Shown in pieces: positions 33,889 to 41,855 of a stretch of 64,000 nucleotides of DNA. The DNA comes from RHKX01 sp963823275. Its GTDB lineage: Bacteria > Actinomycetota > Thermoleophilia > Solirubrobacterales > 70-9. Made by a program: the position numbers and the translations under genes. Position 1 is the stretch's first letter. The number at the start of each line of letters is the position of its first letter. The notes under the pieces are model-generated. The model was given only the letters and a program-made list of their open reading frames with translations. It did no database searches and was not told the origin of the DNA. The DNA is taken from positions 806,001-870,000 of the forward strand of contig CAWGKW010000002.1 of the NCBI GenBank assembly GCA_963823275.1, in the 5' to 3' direction.

Positions 33889-35244
33889 ATGTTGAGGGAA
33901 GTTCGTCCGTTCACGCTGATCGCCGCGACGCTGTTGACGCTGTTGGCGGTGATGCTGTTCGGCGCGCGGGGCGCCGACGCATCCAGGTACGTCTCGATCA
34001 AGGGCGCGCCGGCGCCGGGCCCCAAGGTCTACGACGAGGTCTTCGTGGACAAGTGGGGGCCGAAGAAGGCCAAGGCCGTTCTCGTGCTGATCCCCGGTAC
34101 GGGCGGCGGCAGCGGAAGCGTCGCCCCGATCGCGCGCGACCTCTCCAGGGGGGTCAAGGGCCTTCAGGTGTGGGGGTTCGATCGGCGTGAGCAGGCGTTC
34201 GAGGACACCTCCGGATTCGACGCCGGGGATCCCGAGGCGGCCGAGGACTATTACCTCGGCTTCCAGTACGACAAGGTGACTCCGGCGGAGGTCCCGTTCG
34301 TCTCCGACTGGGGCTTCGCGACCGAGATGAACGACCTGCATGAGGTCATCGAGCAGGCATCCAAGCACGGCCGCAAGGTGATCCTCGGTGGGCACTCCCG
34401 GGGTGGCTCCTCGGTCGTCTCCTACGCCGCGTGGGACTTCAAGGGGGATCGTCCCGGCTACAGGGATCTCGACGGCATGGTCGTGATCGACGGTGGCCTC
34501 GGTGCCTTCGGCCCGAGCGACTTCTCGCTCGAGGACGCGCAGGCGAGGCTGGCCGAGATCAAGGCCGGAGACGTGTTCAGCGACCCGCTCGGCGGCGGGA
34601 TCCCCGAGATCGGGCCGATCTTCTCCGAGCTCGCCGCGCTGTATGGGCGCACCCAGCCCGATGGACCCGCGGCCCTGCAGGCGAACCCGCTGATCGCGGC
34701 CGCCGGGCTCGCCCCTCCGTACGCGGTGACGAACGAGAGCTTCCTCGGCTACCTGTTCGACGACACCTACTCGCCGCTGGGCCTGTCCCTGCAGATCCGG
34801 GCCGGCGACTTCGCCGATCCCGGGAACCCCGGCGGTGACTGGGTCAGCGGCGAGAACACGCCGATCGAGGACTTCGCCAAGTCGTTCTCGCGCGAGCCGG
34901 GCAACGCCACCGAGTGGTACTACCCGAACCGCATGATCCTCGACACCTCCGCGGCCAACGCGCTCAAGCGCACTCCGGCCGCGAACTACCTCGGGTTGCG
35001 GCTGTTTCACACCAGGCAGATCAACATTCCGCTCTACGCATTCCAGACAAATCTGACCAGCGGTGGCGTGCTCGAAGGGGCAAACACCCTGATCGACAGG
35101 TCGAAGATCAAGAAGGCGAAGCTGATCGATGCGAGTGCGACGACCAACCATCTCGACCCGGTCCTCGCGCCGGCGGCGACCAACCGGTTCACGAAGACCG
35201 TCGAGCCGTTCCTTCGCGACATCACCGGGAAGCGTTCGCGCTAG
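33889..35244 (+). CDS. Secreted alpha/beta-hydrolase fold protein
   Basis: The 451-residue protein starts with a signal peptide (FTLIAATLLTLLAVMLFG ending GADA, cleavage likely near residue 32). The mature part has the hydrolase oxyanion strand VLVLIPGTGGGSG (residue ~64) and nucleophile elbow GGHSRGGSS (GxSxG with Ser at about residue 171). A late histidine in TTNHLDPVLAP fits the catalytic His; Asp could be in VVIDGG. The substrate is unknown; it is probably an exported esterase or lipase-like enzyme. AAGGAG at 33871-33877 is a good ribosome binding site for ATG 33889, one of few clear ones here. Confidence 0.85.
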   Translation: MLREVRPFTLIAATLLTLLAVMLFGARGADASRYVSIKGAPAPGPKVYDEVFVDKWGPKKAKAVLVLIPGTGGGSGSVAPIARDLSRGVKGLQVWGFDRREQAFEDTSGFDAGDPEAAEDYYLGFQYDKVTPAEVPFVSDWGFATEMNDLHEVIEQASKHGRKVILGGHSRGGSSVVSYAAWDFKGDRPGYRDLDGMVVIDGGLGAFGPSDFSLEDAQARLAEIKAGDVFSDPLGGGIPEIGPIFSELAALYGRTQPDGPAALQANPLIAAAGLAPPYAVTNESFLGYLFDDTYSPLGLSLQIRAGDFADPGNPGGDWVSGENTPIEDFAKSFSREPGNATEWYYPNRMILDTSAANALKRTPAANYLGLRLFHTRQINIPLYAFQTNLTSGGVLEGANTLIDRSKIKKAKLIDASATTNHLDPVLAPAATNRFTKTVEPFLRDITGKRSR

Positions 35245-35256
35245 AGGCGGGAGCTT

Positions 35257-35297
35257 GTCAAGTCCGGCTTGACCCCGTCCGGTTGCGCGAATAGGGT
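35257..35297 (+). promoter_or_regulatory. Hairpin and promoter before the permease operon
   Basis: GTCAAG (35257-35262) and CTTGAC (35268-35273) form a perfect 6-bp hairpin with loop TCCGG, perhaps the terminator of the upstream gene. The right arm is at the same time part of a -35-like TTGACC (35269-35274), followed after 17 bases by the -10-like TAGGGT (35292-35297). A Shine-Dalgarno AAGGGGA precedes ATG 35332. The overlap of inverted repeat and -35 could equally be an operator. Confidence 0.5.
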
Positions 35298-35331
35298 CCC
35301 TCCGACCTAAGTTCCACCTAAAGGGGATTGC

Positions 35332-36936
35332 ATGGCTGACATCAACCAGACTCAGAGTGAGGACGAGAAGACTCTCGCCAGCCTCGGCTACAAGCAGTCG
35401 CTTCAGCGTGGCTGGTCGAGTTTCTCGAACTTCGCGATCTCGTTCACGATCATCTCGGTATTCGCTGGCTGTTTCACGACATATGGGCAGGCCTGGAACA
35501 ACGGTGGTCCGATTGCGATCTCGTGGGGTTGGCCCATCATCTGCGGCCTCGTCCTGCTCGTCGCCTTCTCGATGTCCGAACTCGTTTCCAAGTATCCGAC
35601 CGCTGGCGGCATCTACTACTGGGCCTCCGAGCTCGGAGGTAAGACCTGGGGTTGGTTCACGGGTTGGTTCAACCTGATCGGTCTCGTCGGAGTGGTTGCA
35701 TCGGTCGTCTACGCGTCAGCCACGTTCCTGAACGCCCTGCTTGGGCTCTATGGCGTCGACGTCTTCGGGATGAACTTCGCCGACGATGTCCACATCCTCT
35801 CGGAGACCTTCGTCCTGTTCGTCCTGATCCTCGGGCTCCATGTTCTGATCAACGTCTTCAGCTCTCCGCTCGTCGCGCTCTTCAACAACGTATCCGTGTT
35901 CTGGCACGTGCTCGGCGTCGCAGTCGTCATCCTGATCCTGATCCTCGTCCCCGACCAGCATCAGAGCGCGGACTTCGTGTTCACCGAGACGATCAACAAC
36001 TCGGGCTTCTCCGATGGATCCAGCTCCAGCATGTTCTTCTGGCTTTACGTGTTGCCGCTCGGCTTCCTGTTGACGATGTACACACAGACCGGATACGACG
36101 CATCGGCGCACATCTCCGAGGAGACGAAGGGGGCTGCCGTCGGTGCCGCCAAGGGCCTCTGGCGTTCGGTCTTCTACGCCGGCGCGATTGGCTGGGTGTT
36201 GCTGCTCGCGATCACGTTCGCGGCCACCGACGTCACGGCGATCAATGATGAGGGCGGTTCTTCGCTGGCCATTTTCGATACGGCGCTGACGCCGGCAGCG
36301 GCCAAGGCGGTCATCCTGCTCTCGACGATCGGCCAGCTGTTCTGCGGTATGGCCTGTCTGACGAGCGCTTCCCGCATGTGTTACGCGTTCTCTCGCGATC
36401 GGGCCGTGCCAGGCCACCGGATCTGGACTCGCCTCAACCACCATCGCGTTCCGGCGTATTCGGTGGTCTTCATGGCTGTCTGCGCTTTGCTGGTTACGCT
36501 GCCCGCTCTGACCGGCGATGGGGCGTTCCCGTGGCCGTTCTTCGCCGTTGTCTCGATCACCGTCATCGGCCTCTACATCGCCTACGTGATCCCCGTCTAC
36601 CTGCGCTGGAGGATGGGTGACTCCTTCGTCCCCGGACCCTGGTCTCTGGGTCGTAAGTACCGCTGGGTCAACCCGGCGGCGATCATCTGGGTCGCCATCT
36701 GCGTGGTCATATTCGTGATGCCGTTCGTACCGGCGGGCGTCCCTTGGAATGATGAGTTCACTTGGAGTGCGTTCAACTACGCCCCGGTGATGGTTGGGCT
36801 CGTGGTGCTTGCGGTCGGTGTCTGGTGGCTGGTCAGCGCGAAGAACACCTTCACCGGTCCGATTCGCGAAATCGAGATCGATGAGACCGGAAGGGTCGTA
36901 GGGGAGCGGCCGCTGACATCCGGGACGGAGGAGTGA
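35332..36936 (+). CDS. APC-superfamily amino acid/amine permease
   Basis: The 534-residue protein has about 12 transmembrane helices and the layout of the amino acid/choline or GABA permease group (Uga4/BAT1-like): SFTIISVFAGCFTTYGQAW in helix 1, the FSMSELVSKYPTAGGIYYW loop, and the TQTGYDASAHISEETKGA segment. It imports an amino acid or amine with a cation or proton. It heads an operon with a glutamine-synthetase-like ligase, a GATase, an aldehyde dehydrogenase and an SDR, suggesting the imported compound is the substrate that is gamma-glutamylated. Codon use seems somewhat less GC-biased than in its neighbours (by eye). Confidence 0.9.
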   Translation: MADINQTQSEDEKTLASLGYKQSLQRGWSSFSNFAISFTIISVFAGCFTTYGQAWNNGGPIAISWGWPIICGLVLLVAFSMSELVSKYPTAGGIYYWASELGGKTWGWFTGWFNLIGLVGVVASVVYASATFLNALLGLYGVDVFGMNFADDVHILSETFVLFVLILGLHVLINVFSSPLVALFNNVSVFWHVLGVAVVILILILVPDQHQSADFVFTETINNSGFSDGSSSSMFFWLYVLPLGFLLTMYTQTGYDASAHISEETKGAAVGAAKGLWRSVFYAGAIGWVLLLAITFAATDVTAINDEGGSSLAIFDTALTPAAAKAVILLSTIGQLFCGMACLTSASRMCYAFSRDRAVPGHRIWTRLNHHRVPAYSVVFMAVCALLVTLPALTGDGAFPWPFFAVVSITVIGLYIAYVIPVYLRWRMGDSFVPGPWSLGRKYRWVNPAAIIWVAICVVIFVMPFVPAGVPWNDEFTWSAFNYAPVMVGLVVLAVGVWWLVSAKNTFTGPIREIEIDETGRVVGERPLTSGTEE

Positions 36937-36977
36937 ACTCCGCGTCTGCAGTTGTTTGTCCGTAGCCTGCATCTCAG

Positions 36978-38309
36978 GTGACTGTCGAGGAGCTCAAGAA
37001 GGCGGTGGCCGAGGGCACGGTGGACACCGTGCTCCTGGCTATCGCCGATATGGAGGGCCGGCTGCAAGGCAAGCGGCTCACCGCCTCCCACTTCCTCGGG
37101 GAGGTCCTCGAGCACGGGGCCGAGGGCTGCAATTACCTGCTGGCCGTCGACGTCGACATGGCGACCGTCGACGGCTACGCGATGTCGTCGTGGGAGCGCG
37201 GCTACGGGGATTTCGGGATGAAGCCGGACCTCGACACGCTGCGGCCGGTCCCCTGGCATCCGGGCACCGTGCTGGTCATGGGAGACCTGCAGTGGGAGGA
37301 CGGCACCGACGTCGTCGCCTCGCCGAGGCAGATCCTCCGCAAGCAGCTGAGCCGCCTGGCAGACCGTGGGCTGATCGCCAACGCCGGCACGGAGCTCGAA
37401 TTCATCGTCTTCCGGACCCCCTACGAGGAGGCGTGGCTGAAGGGGTATCGCGACCTCGAGCCTGCCAACCTCTACAACGTCGACTACTCGCTGCTGGGGA
37501 CGGCTCGAGTCGAACCCCTGATTCGTCGGATCCGCAACGAGATGGGTGAGGCGGGCCTCGCCGTCGAGAGTTCGAAGGGCGAGTGCAACCTCGGCCAGCA
37601 CGAGATCAACTTTCTCTACGGCGAGGCCCTGCGCACCGCCGACGAGCACGCGTTCTACAAGAACGGCGCCAAGGAGATCGCCGCCCAGGAGGACTCGTCG
37701 ATCACGTTCATGGCGAAGTTCAACGAGCGCGAGGGCAGCTCCTGCCACATCCATATCTCCCTCGCCGGCGCCGAGGGCGGCTCCAACGCATTCGGCGCCG
37801 ATCAGGCGATGTTCGACCACTTCGTCGCCGGCCAGATCGCCTGCATGCGTGAGATGACGCTGATGTACGCGCCGTACGTCAACTCCTACAAGCGCTTCGC
37901 CGAAGGGACGTTCGCCCCCACCGCCGTGGCCTGGGGTCACGACAACCGGACCTGCTCCCTGCGAGTCGTCGGCCATGGCGAATCGCTTCGGGTCGAGAAC
38001 CGCCTCCCGGGGGCCGACGTCAACCCATACCTGGCGCTCAGCGCGATGATCGCCGCCGGCCTGCACGGAATCGACGCGGAGCTACCCCTCGAGCCCGCGC
38101 TGGAGGGCAACGCCTACACCTCCGATGCTCCGCGGGTGTCCACGAACCTCTACGAAGCTCGGGACCTCTTCTCTGCCAGCGAGGTCGCCCGTGAGGCCTT
38201 CGGCGAGGAGGTCGTCGACCACTACATCAATCGAGCGCGGATCGAGTTGAACGCCGCCGAGGCCGCGGTGACGGATTGGGATAGATACAGGGGTTTTGAG
38301 CGTTTGTGA
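36978..38309 (+). CDS. Glutamine-synthetase-like gamma-glutamyl ligase (PuuA/GlnA4-type)
   Basis: The 443-residue protein has the glutamine synthetase fold, with GTELEFIVFRTPYEEAW (Glu/metal ligands), GECNLGQHEINF, SSCHIHISL and RVENRLPGADVNPYLA. It lacks the adenylylation-site NLYDLP motif, and in this context is probably an amine ligase that adds glutamate to putrescine or ethanolamine rather than a main ammonia-assimilating enzyme. Family parallels are E. coli PuuA and Streptomyces GlnA3/GlnA4. The GTG start at 36978 is followed by MTVEELKKAVAEG. The end overlaps the GATase gene by four bases. Confidence 0.88.
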   Translation: MTVEELKKAVAEGTVDTVLLAIADMEGRLQGKRLTASHFLGEVLEHGAEGCNYLLAVDVDMATVDGYAMSSWERGYGDFGMKPDLDTLRPVPWHPGTVLVMGDLQWEDGTDVVASPRQILRKQLSRLADRGLIANAGTELEFIVFRTPYEEAWLKGYRDLEPANLYNVDYSLLGTARVEPLIRRIRNEMGEAGLAVESSKGECNLGQHEINFLYGEALRTADEHAFYKNGAKEIAAQEDSSITFMAKFNEREGSSCHIHISLAGAEGGSNAFGADQAMFDHFVAGQIACMREMTLMYAPYVNSYKRFAEGTFAPTAVAWGHDNRTCSLRVVGHGESLRVENRLPGADVNPYLALSAMIAAGLHGIDAELPLEPALEGNAYTSDAPRVSTNLYEARDLFSASEVAREAFGEEVVDHYINRARIELNAAEAAVTDWDRYRGFERL

Positions 38310-39034
38310 GCGCGCCCGTAGTCGGGATCTGCGCGGCGATCGAGCGTGTGCGGTGGGCCTCCTGGGACGTCGTCGTGACGATGGCGCCGCAGACCTATGC
38401 GACGGCGGTTCAGGCGGCCGGTGGGCTGGCCGTGATCCTGCCGCCGGACCCCGCGGTGGCGGCGGATCCCGACCCCCTGCTCGACCGGATCGACGCCCTG
38501 CTGCTGGCCGGCGGATCCGATGTCGACCCGGCCAGCTACGGGGCGGAGCCGGCGGAGGAGACCGCGGGCAACCGCCCCGAGCGCGACGCGTTCGAGCTGG
38601 CGCTGCTTCGCCGGGCGATCGAGCGCGACATGCCGGCGCTCGGGATCTGTCGAGGCATGCAGATGCTCAACGTCGCCCGCGGGGGCACCATCGACCAGCA
38701 CATCCCCGACACCCTCGGGGGCAACGAGCAGCACCGCGAGATCCCGGGCACCTTCAGCGACCACGAGGTCTCACTGGATCCGGGTTCGCTGGCCGCGCGG
38801 GCGGCAGGGGGTGACCGCGCGGTGGTCAAGTCCCATCACCATCAGGGCGTCGAGCGGCTCGGCGAAGGCCTCGAGGTGACCGGCAGGTCCGTCGCCGACG
38901 ATGTGATCGAGGCCATCGAGATCTCCGGCCGCCGCTACGCGCTCGGCGTCCTCTGGCACCCTGAGGAGGACGTCGAGTCGAGCGTGATCGATTCCCTGGT
39001 CGCAGAGGCCATAAACCGAAGGGCGGGGCGATGA
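38306..39034 (+). CDS. Gamma-glutamyl-amine/GABA hydrolase, class I GATase (PuuD-like)
   Basis: The 242-residue protein has the class I amidotransferase-like triad: nucleophile in ALGICRGMQMLNVARGG (Cys ~114) and a late His/Glu in YALGVLWHPEED; the segment DALLLAGGSDVDP is typical of PuuD/peptidase C26. It cleaves the gamma-glutamyl group from the oxidised intermediate, releasing glutamate and the product acid. GTG 38306 overlaps the ligase stop and its TGA overlaps the next ATG, so it is tightly coupled in the catabolic operon. Confidence 0.9.
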   Translation: MSAPVVGICAAIERVRWASWDVVVTMAPQTYATAVQAAGGLAVILPPDPAVAADPDPLLDRIDALLLAGGSDVDPASYGAEPAEETAGNRPERDAFELALLRRAIERDMPALGICRGMQMLNVARGGTIDQHIPDTLGGNEQHREIPGTFSDHEVSLDPGSLAARAAGGDRAVVKSHHHQGVERLGEGLEVTGRSVADDVIEAIEISGRRYALGVLWHPEEDVESSVIDSLVAEAINRRAGR

Positions 39035-40392
39035 TCGAGGTGATTGAACCGGCAAGCGCCGAGGTGATGGCGGAGCTGCCGCGGGCGGGGGTCGCCGAGG
39101 TCGACGAGGCCGTGACGAAGGCCAAGGGCGCGTTCGGGGCCTGGCGGGCGGTCGCCCCGGGCGAGCGGGCGGCGATGCTGAGGGCGCTGGCTGACGCGAT
39201 CGAGTTGCGATCTGAGGATCTGGCGGTGCTCGAGGCCCGCAACGCCGGCAAGCCGATCGGTGATGCACGCGGCGAGATCGCGATGGTCGTCGAGTGTTTC
39301 CGCTACTACTCGGCCGCTCCCGAGCGCCTGCTCGGGCAGACGATCCCGGTCGCAGGGGGGATCGACATGACCTTCCGTGAGCCACTCGGCGTCGTCGGGC
39401 TGATCGTGCCCTGGAACTTCCCCCTCGTGATCAGCTCCTGGAAGACGGCTCCGGCGCTCGCCGCGGGAAACACCGTCGTGCTCAAACCGGCGGAGCTGAC
39501 CCCGTTGACGGCGGTCGAGCTCGAGGGGATAGCGCTCGACGCCGGGTTGCCGGAGGGGGTCTTCAACGTCGTCGCCGGCCCCGGCTCGATCTGCGGGCAA
39601 CGGCTGGTCGAGCACCCCGACGTCGCCAAGATCGCCTTCACCGGGTCGACGGAGGTCGGTCGCGGGATCGCGGCCGGCGCCGCTCAGACGATCAAGCGGG
39701 TGACCTTGGAGCTCGGAGGCAAGTCCGCCAACGTCGTCTTCGCCGACGCCGACATCGAGGCCGCCGCCGCCGCCGCGCCGTTCGCGGTCTTCGCCAACGC
39801 GGGCCAGGACTGCTGCGCCCGCTCCCGGATCCTGGTCGAGCGGGACGCGATGGCTGACTTCATGGCGGCGCTCGAGACAACGGTCGAGTCCATCGTCGTC
39901 GGCGATCCGCTCGAGGAGGCGACGCAGATGGGGCCGCTGATCTCCTCCTCGCATCGTGAGAGCGTGAGCGCGTTCCTGGACGACGACCCACCGGTCGCCT
40001 TCCGTGGCCAGGTTCCGGATGGCCCGGGGTTCTGGTTTCCGCCCACGGTGCTTGCGCCGATGAGCAACGACGACCGCGCCTCCCGCGAGGAGATCTTCGG
40101 CCCGATCGTCTCGGTGATCCCCTTCTCCGGCGAGGCGGAGGCGATCGAGTTGGCCAACGACACCATCTACGGGCTCTCCGGTTCGATCTGGAGCGGCGAC
40201 GGCGGGCGGGCGCTGCGCGTCGCGCGGGCGCTCGACTCGGGGGTGATCTCGATCAACTCGAACTCCTCGGTGCGGGTCTCGACTCCCTTCGGAGGCTTCA
40301 AGCAATCCGGGGTCGGTCGCGAGCTCGGCCCTGACGCCCTCGAGCACTACACCGACGTCAAGAACGTCTTCTACAAGACGGAGGAGGACTAA
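39031..40392 (+). CDS. NAD(P)-dependent aldehyde dehydrogenase
   Basis: The 453-residue protein is an ALDH: VPWNFPLVISSWK (cofactor site), ELGGKSANVVFADAD (catalytic Glu region), and NAGQDCCARSRILVER with the catalytic cysteine, then EIFGPIVSVIPF and PFGGFKQSGVGRELG. It resembles gamma-aminobutyraldehyde or betaine aldehyde dehydrogenases. In this operon it should oxidise a gamma-glutamyl-amino-aldehyde to the acid before the GATase step. It is a little shorter than the ~475-490-residue average, mainly at the N-terminus. Confidence 0.93.
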   Translation: MIEVIEPASAEVMAELPRAGVAEVDEAVTKAKGAFGAWRAVAPGERAAMLRALADAIELRSEDLAVLEARNAGKPIGDARGEIAMVVECFRYYSAAPERLLGQTIPVAGGIDMTFREPLGVVGLIVPWNFPLVISSWKTAPALAAGNTVVLKPAELTPLTAVELEGIALDAGLPEGVFNVVAGPGSICGQRLVEHPDVAKIAFTGSTEVGRGIAAGAAQTIKRVTLELGGKSANVVFADADIEAAAAAAPFAVFANAGQDCCARSRILVERDAMADFMAALETTVESIVVGDPLEEATQMGPLISSSHRESVSAFLDDDPPVAFRGQVPDGPGFWFPPTVLAPMSNDDRASREEIFGPIVSVIPFSGEAEAIELANDTIYGLSGSIWSGDGGRALRVARALDSGVISINSNSSVRVSTPFGGFKQSGVGRELGPDALEHYTDVKNVFYKTEED

Positions 40393-40394
40393 CG

Positions 40395-41174
40395 ATGGCC
40401 GAACGTCCGGGACGATTGGAGGGCAAGGTCTGCGTGATCACCGGCGCGGCGAGCGGCATCGGGGCGGAGACGGCCCGGCTGTTCATGAGCGAGGGCGCGA
40501 AGGTCGTCGGCGTCGACCTCTCCGATGGCTCGGCTGGAGATCTGGAGATCGTCGCCGACGTGACCGAGCCCGATCAGGTGGAGGGCATGTACGCGCAGAC
40601 GCGTGAGGAGTTCGGTCGTATCGACGTCCTCTTCAACAACGCCGGGATCAACCCCTCGGAGGACACCTCGATCCTCAACACGCCCCTCGACGTCTTCCAG
40701 CGTGTCCAGGACGTGAACCTGCGCAGCGTGTTTCTCTGCTGCAAGTACGGCATCCCTCATCTGCTCGAGAACGAGTCGGGCGGGTCGGTCATCAACACGG
40801 CCTCGTTCGTCGCCGTGATGGGCGCGGCCGTTTCGCAGATTTCGTACACCGCCTCCAAGGGTGCGGTCCTCGCGCTCTCGAGGGAGGTCGGGGTCGAGTT
40901 CGCTCACCGCGGAGTCCGGGTCAACTCGCTCTGCCCAGGGCCGGTTGACACGCCGCTGCTCCAGGACCTGTTCGCGAGCGACCCGGCGAAGGCCTCACGG
41001 CGGCTCGTGCACCTGCCCTTTGGCCGCTTCGCGAAGGCGAGTGAGATCGCCAACGGCGCCCTGTTTCTCGCCAGCGACGAGAGCTCCTACGTGACGGCGT
41101 CGAGCTTCATGGTTGATGGAGGCCTGTCGCAGGCGTACCTGACGCCGGACGCAAGCGACGATCCCCAGTATTGA
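40395..41174 (+). CDS. Short-chain dehydrogenase/reductase
   Basis: The 259-residue SDR has CVITGAASGIGAETARLF (NAD-binding TGxxxGxG), NNAGINPSED, a serine in INTASFVAVMG and the catalytic SYTASKGAVL (YxxxK), and ends FMVDGGLSQAYL. It starts two bases after the aldehyde dehydrogenase stop. In the putrescine pathway this position would need an amine oxidase (PuuB), but an SDR oxidises alcohols, which suggests an amino-alcohol substrate such as ethanolamine (inference). Confidence 0.92.
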   Translation: MAERPGRLEGKVCVITGAASGIGAETARLFMSEGAKVVGVDLSDGSAGDLEIVADVTEPDQVEGMYAQTREEFGRIDVLFNNAGINPSEDTSILNTPLDVFQRVQDVNLRSVFLCCKYGIPHLLENESGGSVINTASFVAVMGAAVSQISYTASKGAVLALSREVGVEFAHRGVRVNSLCPGPVDTPLLQDLFASDPAKASRRLVHLPFGRFAKASEIANGALFLASDESSYVTASSFMVDGGLSQAYLTPDASDDPQY

Positions 41175-41224
41175 TCCGTCGCCGGGAGCGCCGGCGATCC
41201 CGGCGCAGCTCTGGACCTCGGGCC

Positions 41225-41230
41225 TAGACT
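41225..41230 (+). promoter_or_regulatory. -10-like hexamer TAGACT of hisIE
   Basis: TAGACT ends seven bases before ATG 41238. It probably drives the hisIE-trp gene run as a leaderless transcript; no leader peptide or attenuator fits in this space. Confidence 0.5.
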
Positions 41231-41237
41231 GCAACCG

Positions 41238-41846
41238 ATGATCGACACGATCGAATTCGACGAGAACGGGCTTGCCCCGTGCGTTATCCAGGACGCCGCG
41301 ACGGGCGAGGTCCTGATGTTCGCCTATGTCAACTCGGAGTCCCTGGAGAGGACGCTGGAGACCGGCGAGCTGCACCTCTGGAGCCGGTCTCGCCAGGAGC
41401 TCTGGCACAAGGGCGCGACATCGGGCAACGTCCAGCGGATCCGCGAGATTCGCTACGACTGCGACGCCGACGCGGTTCTCGCGCTGGTCGATCCTGCCGG
41501 CCCCGCCTGTCACACGGGTCGGCGGACCTGCTTCCACCGAGCGCTGGGCGGCGATCCGGCGCCCGTCACCCACGAGGCGCTTCCCGCCCTGGAGCGGACG
41601 ATCATCTCCCGTCAGGCGGATCGTCTCGAGGGTTCGTACACGAGCCGGCTGCTCGCCGACCCCGACCTGATCGGGGAGAAGGTCCGCGAGGAGGCCGACG
41701 AGGTGGTGCGCGCCGTCGCCTCCGAATCTGACGAGCGCGTGGCCGAGGAGGCCGCCGATGTCCTCTATCACCTCGAGGTCGCGTTGCTCTCCCGCGACAT
41801 ACCGATCGGCAGGGCCTTCGACGTCCTCATCGACCGCCGCCGCTGA
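41238..41846 (+). CDS. hisI: Bifunctional phosphoribosyl-AMP cyclohydrolase / phosphoribosyl-ATP pyrophosphatase
   Basis: This 202-residue fusion does two steps of histidine synthesis. The N-terminal HisI domain (1-~112) has LWSRSRQELWHKGATSGN and the zinc ligands in YDCDADAVL and CHTGRRTCFHR. The C-terminal HisE domain (~113-202) has EKVREEADEVVRAV and EEAADVLYHLEVALL, the metal-binding helices of the MazG-like pyrophosphatase. Fused HisIE is common in Proteobacteria and less so in Actinobacteria. It directly precedes trpE, nine bases apart, so His and Trp synthesis genes are co-transcribed. Confidence 0.95.
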   Translation: MIDTIEFDENGLAPCVIQDAATGEVLMFAYVNSESLERTLETGELHLWSRSRQELWHKGATSGNVQRIREIRYDCDADAVLALVDPAGPACHTGRRTCFHRALGGDPAPVTHEALPALERTIISRQADRLEGSYTSRLLADPDLIGEKVREEADEVVRAVASESDERVAEEAADVLYHLEVALLSRDIPIGRAFDVLIDRRR

Positions 41847-41855
41847 GCCCCGCCG

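Noticed and set aside
41175..41237. Tryptophan/histidine attenuator or leader peptide
   Set aside because: The -10-like hexamer ends seven bases before the hisIE start, leaving no room, and no Trp- or His-rich short frame is present.
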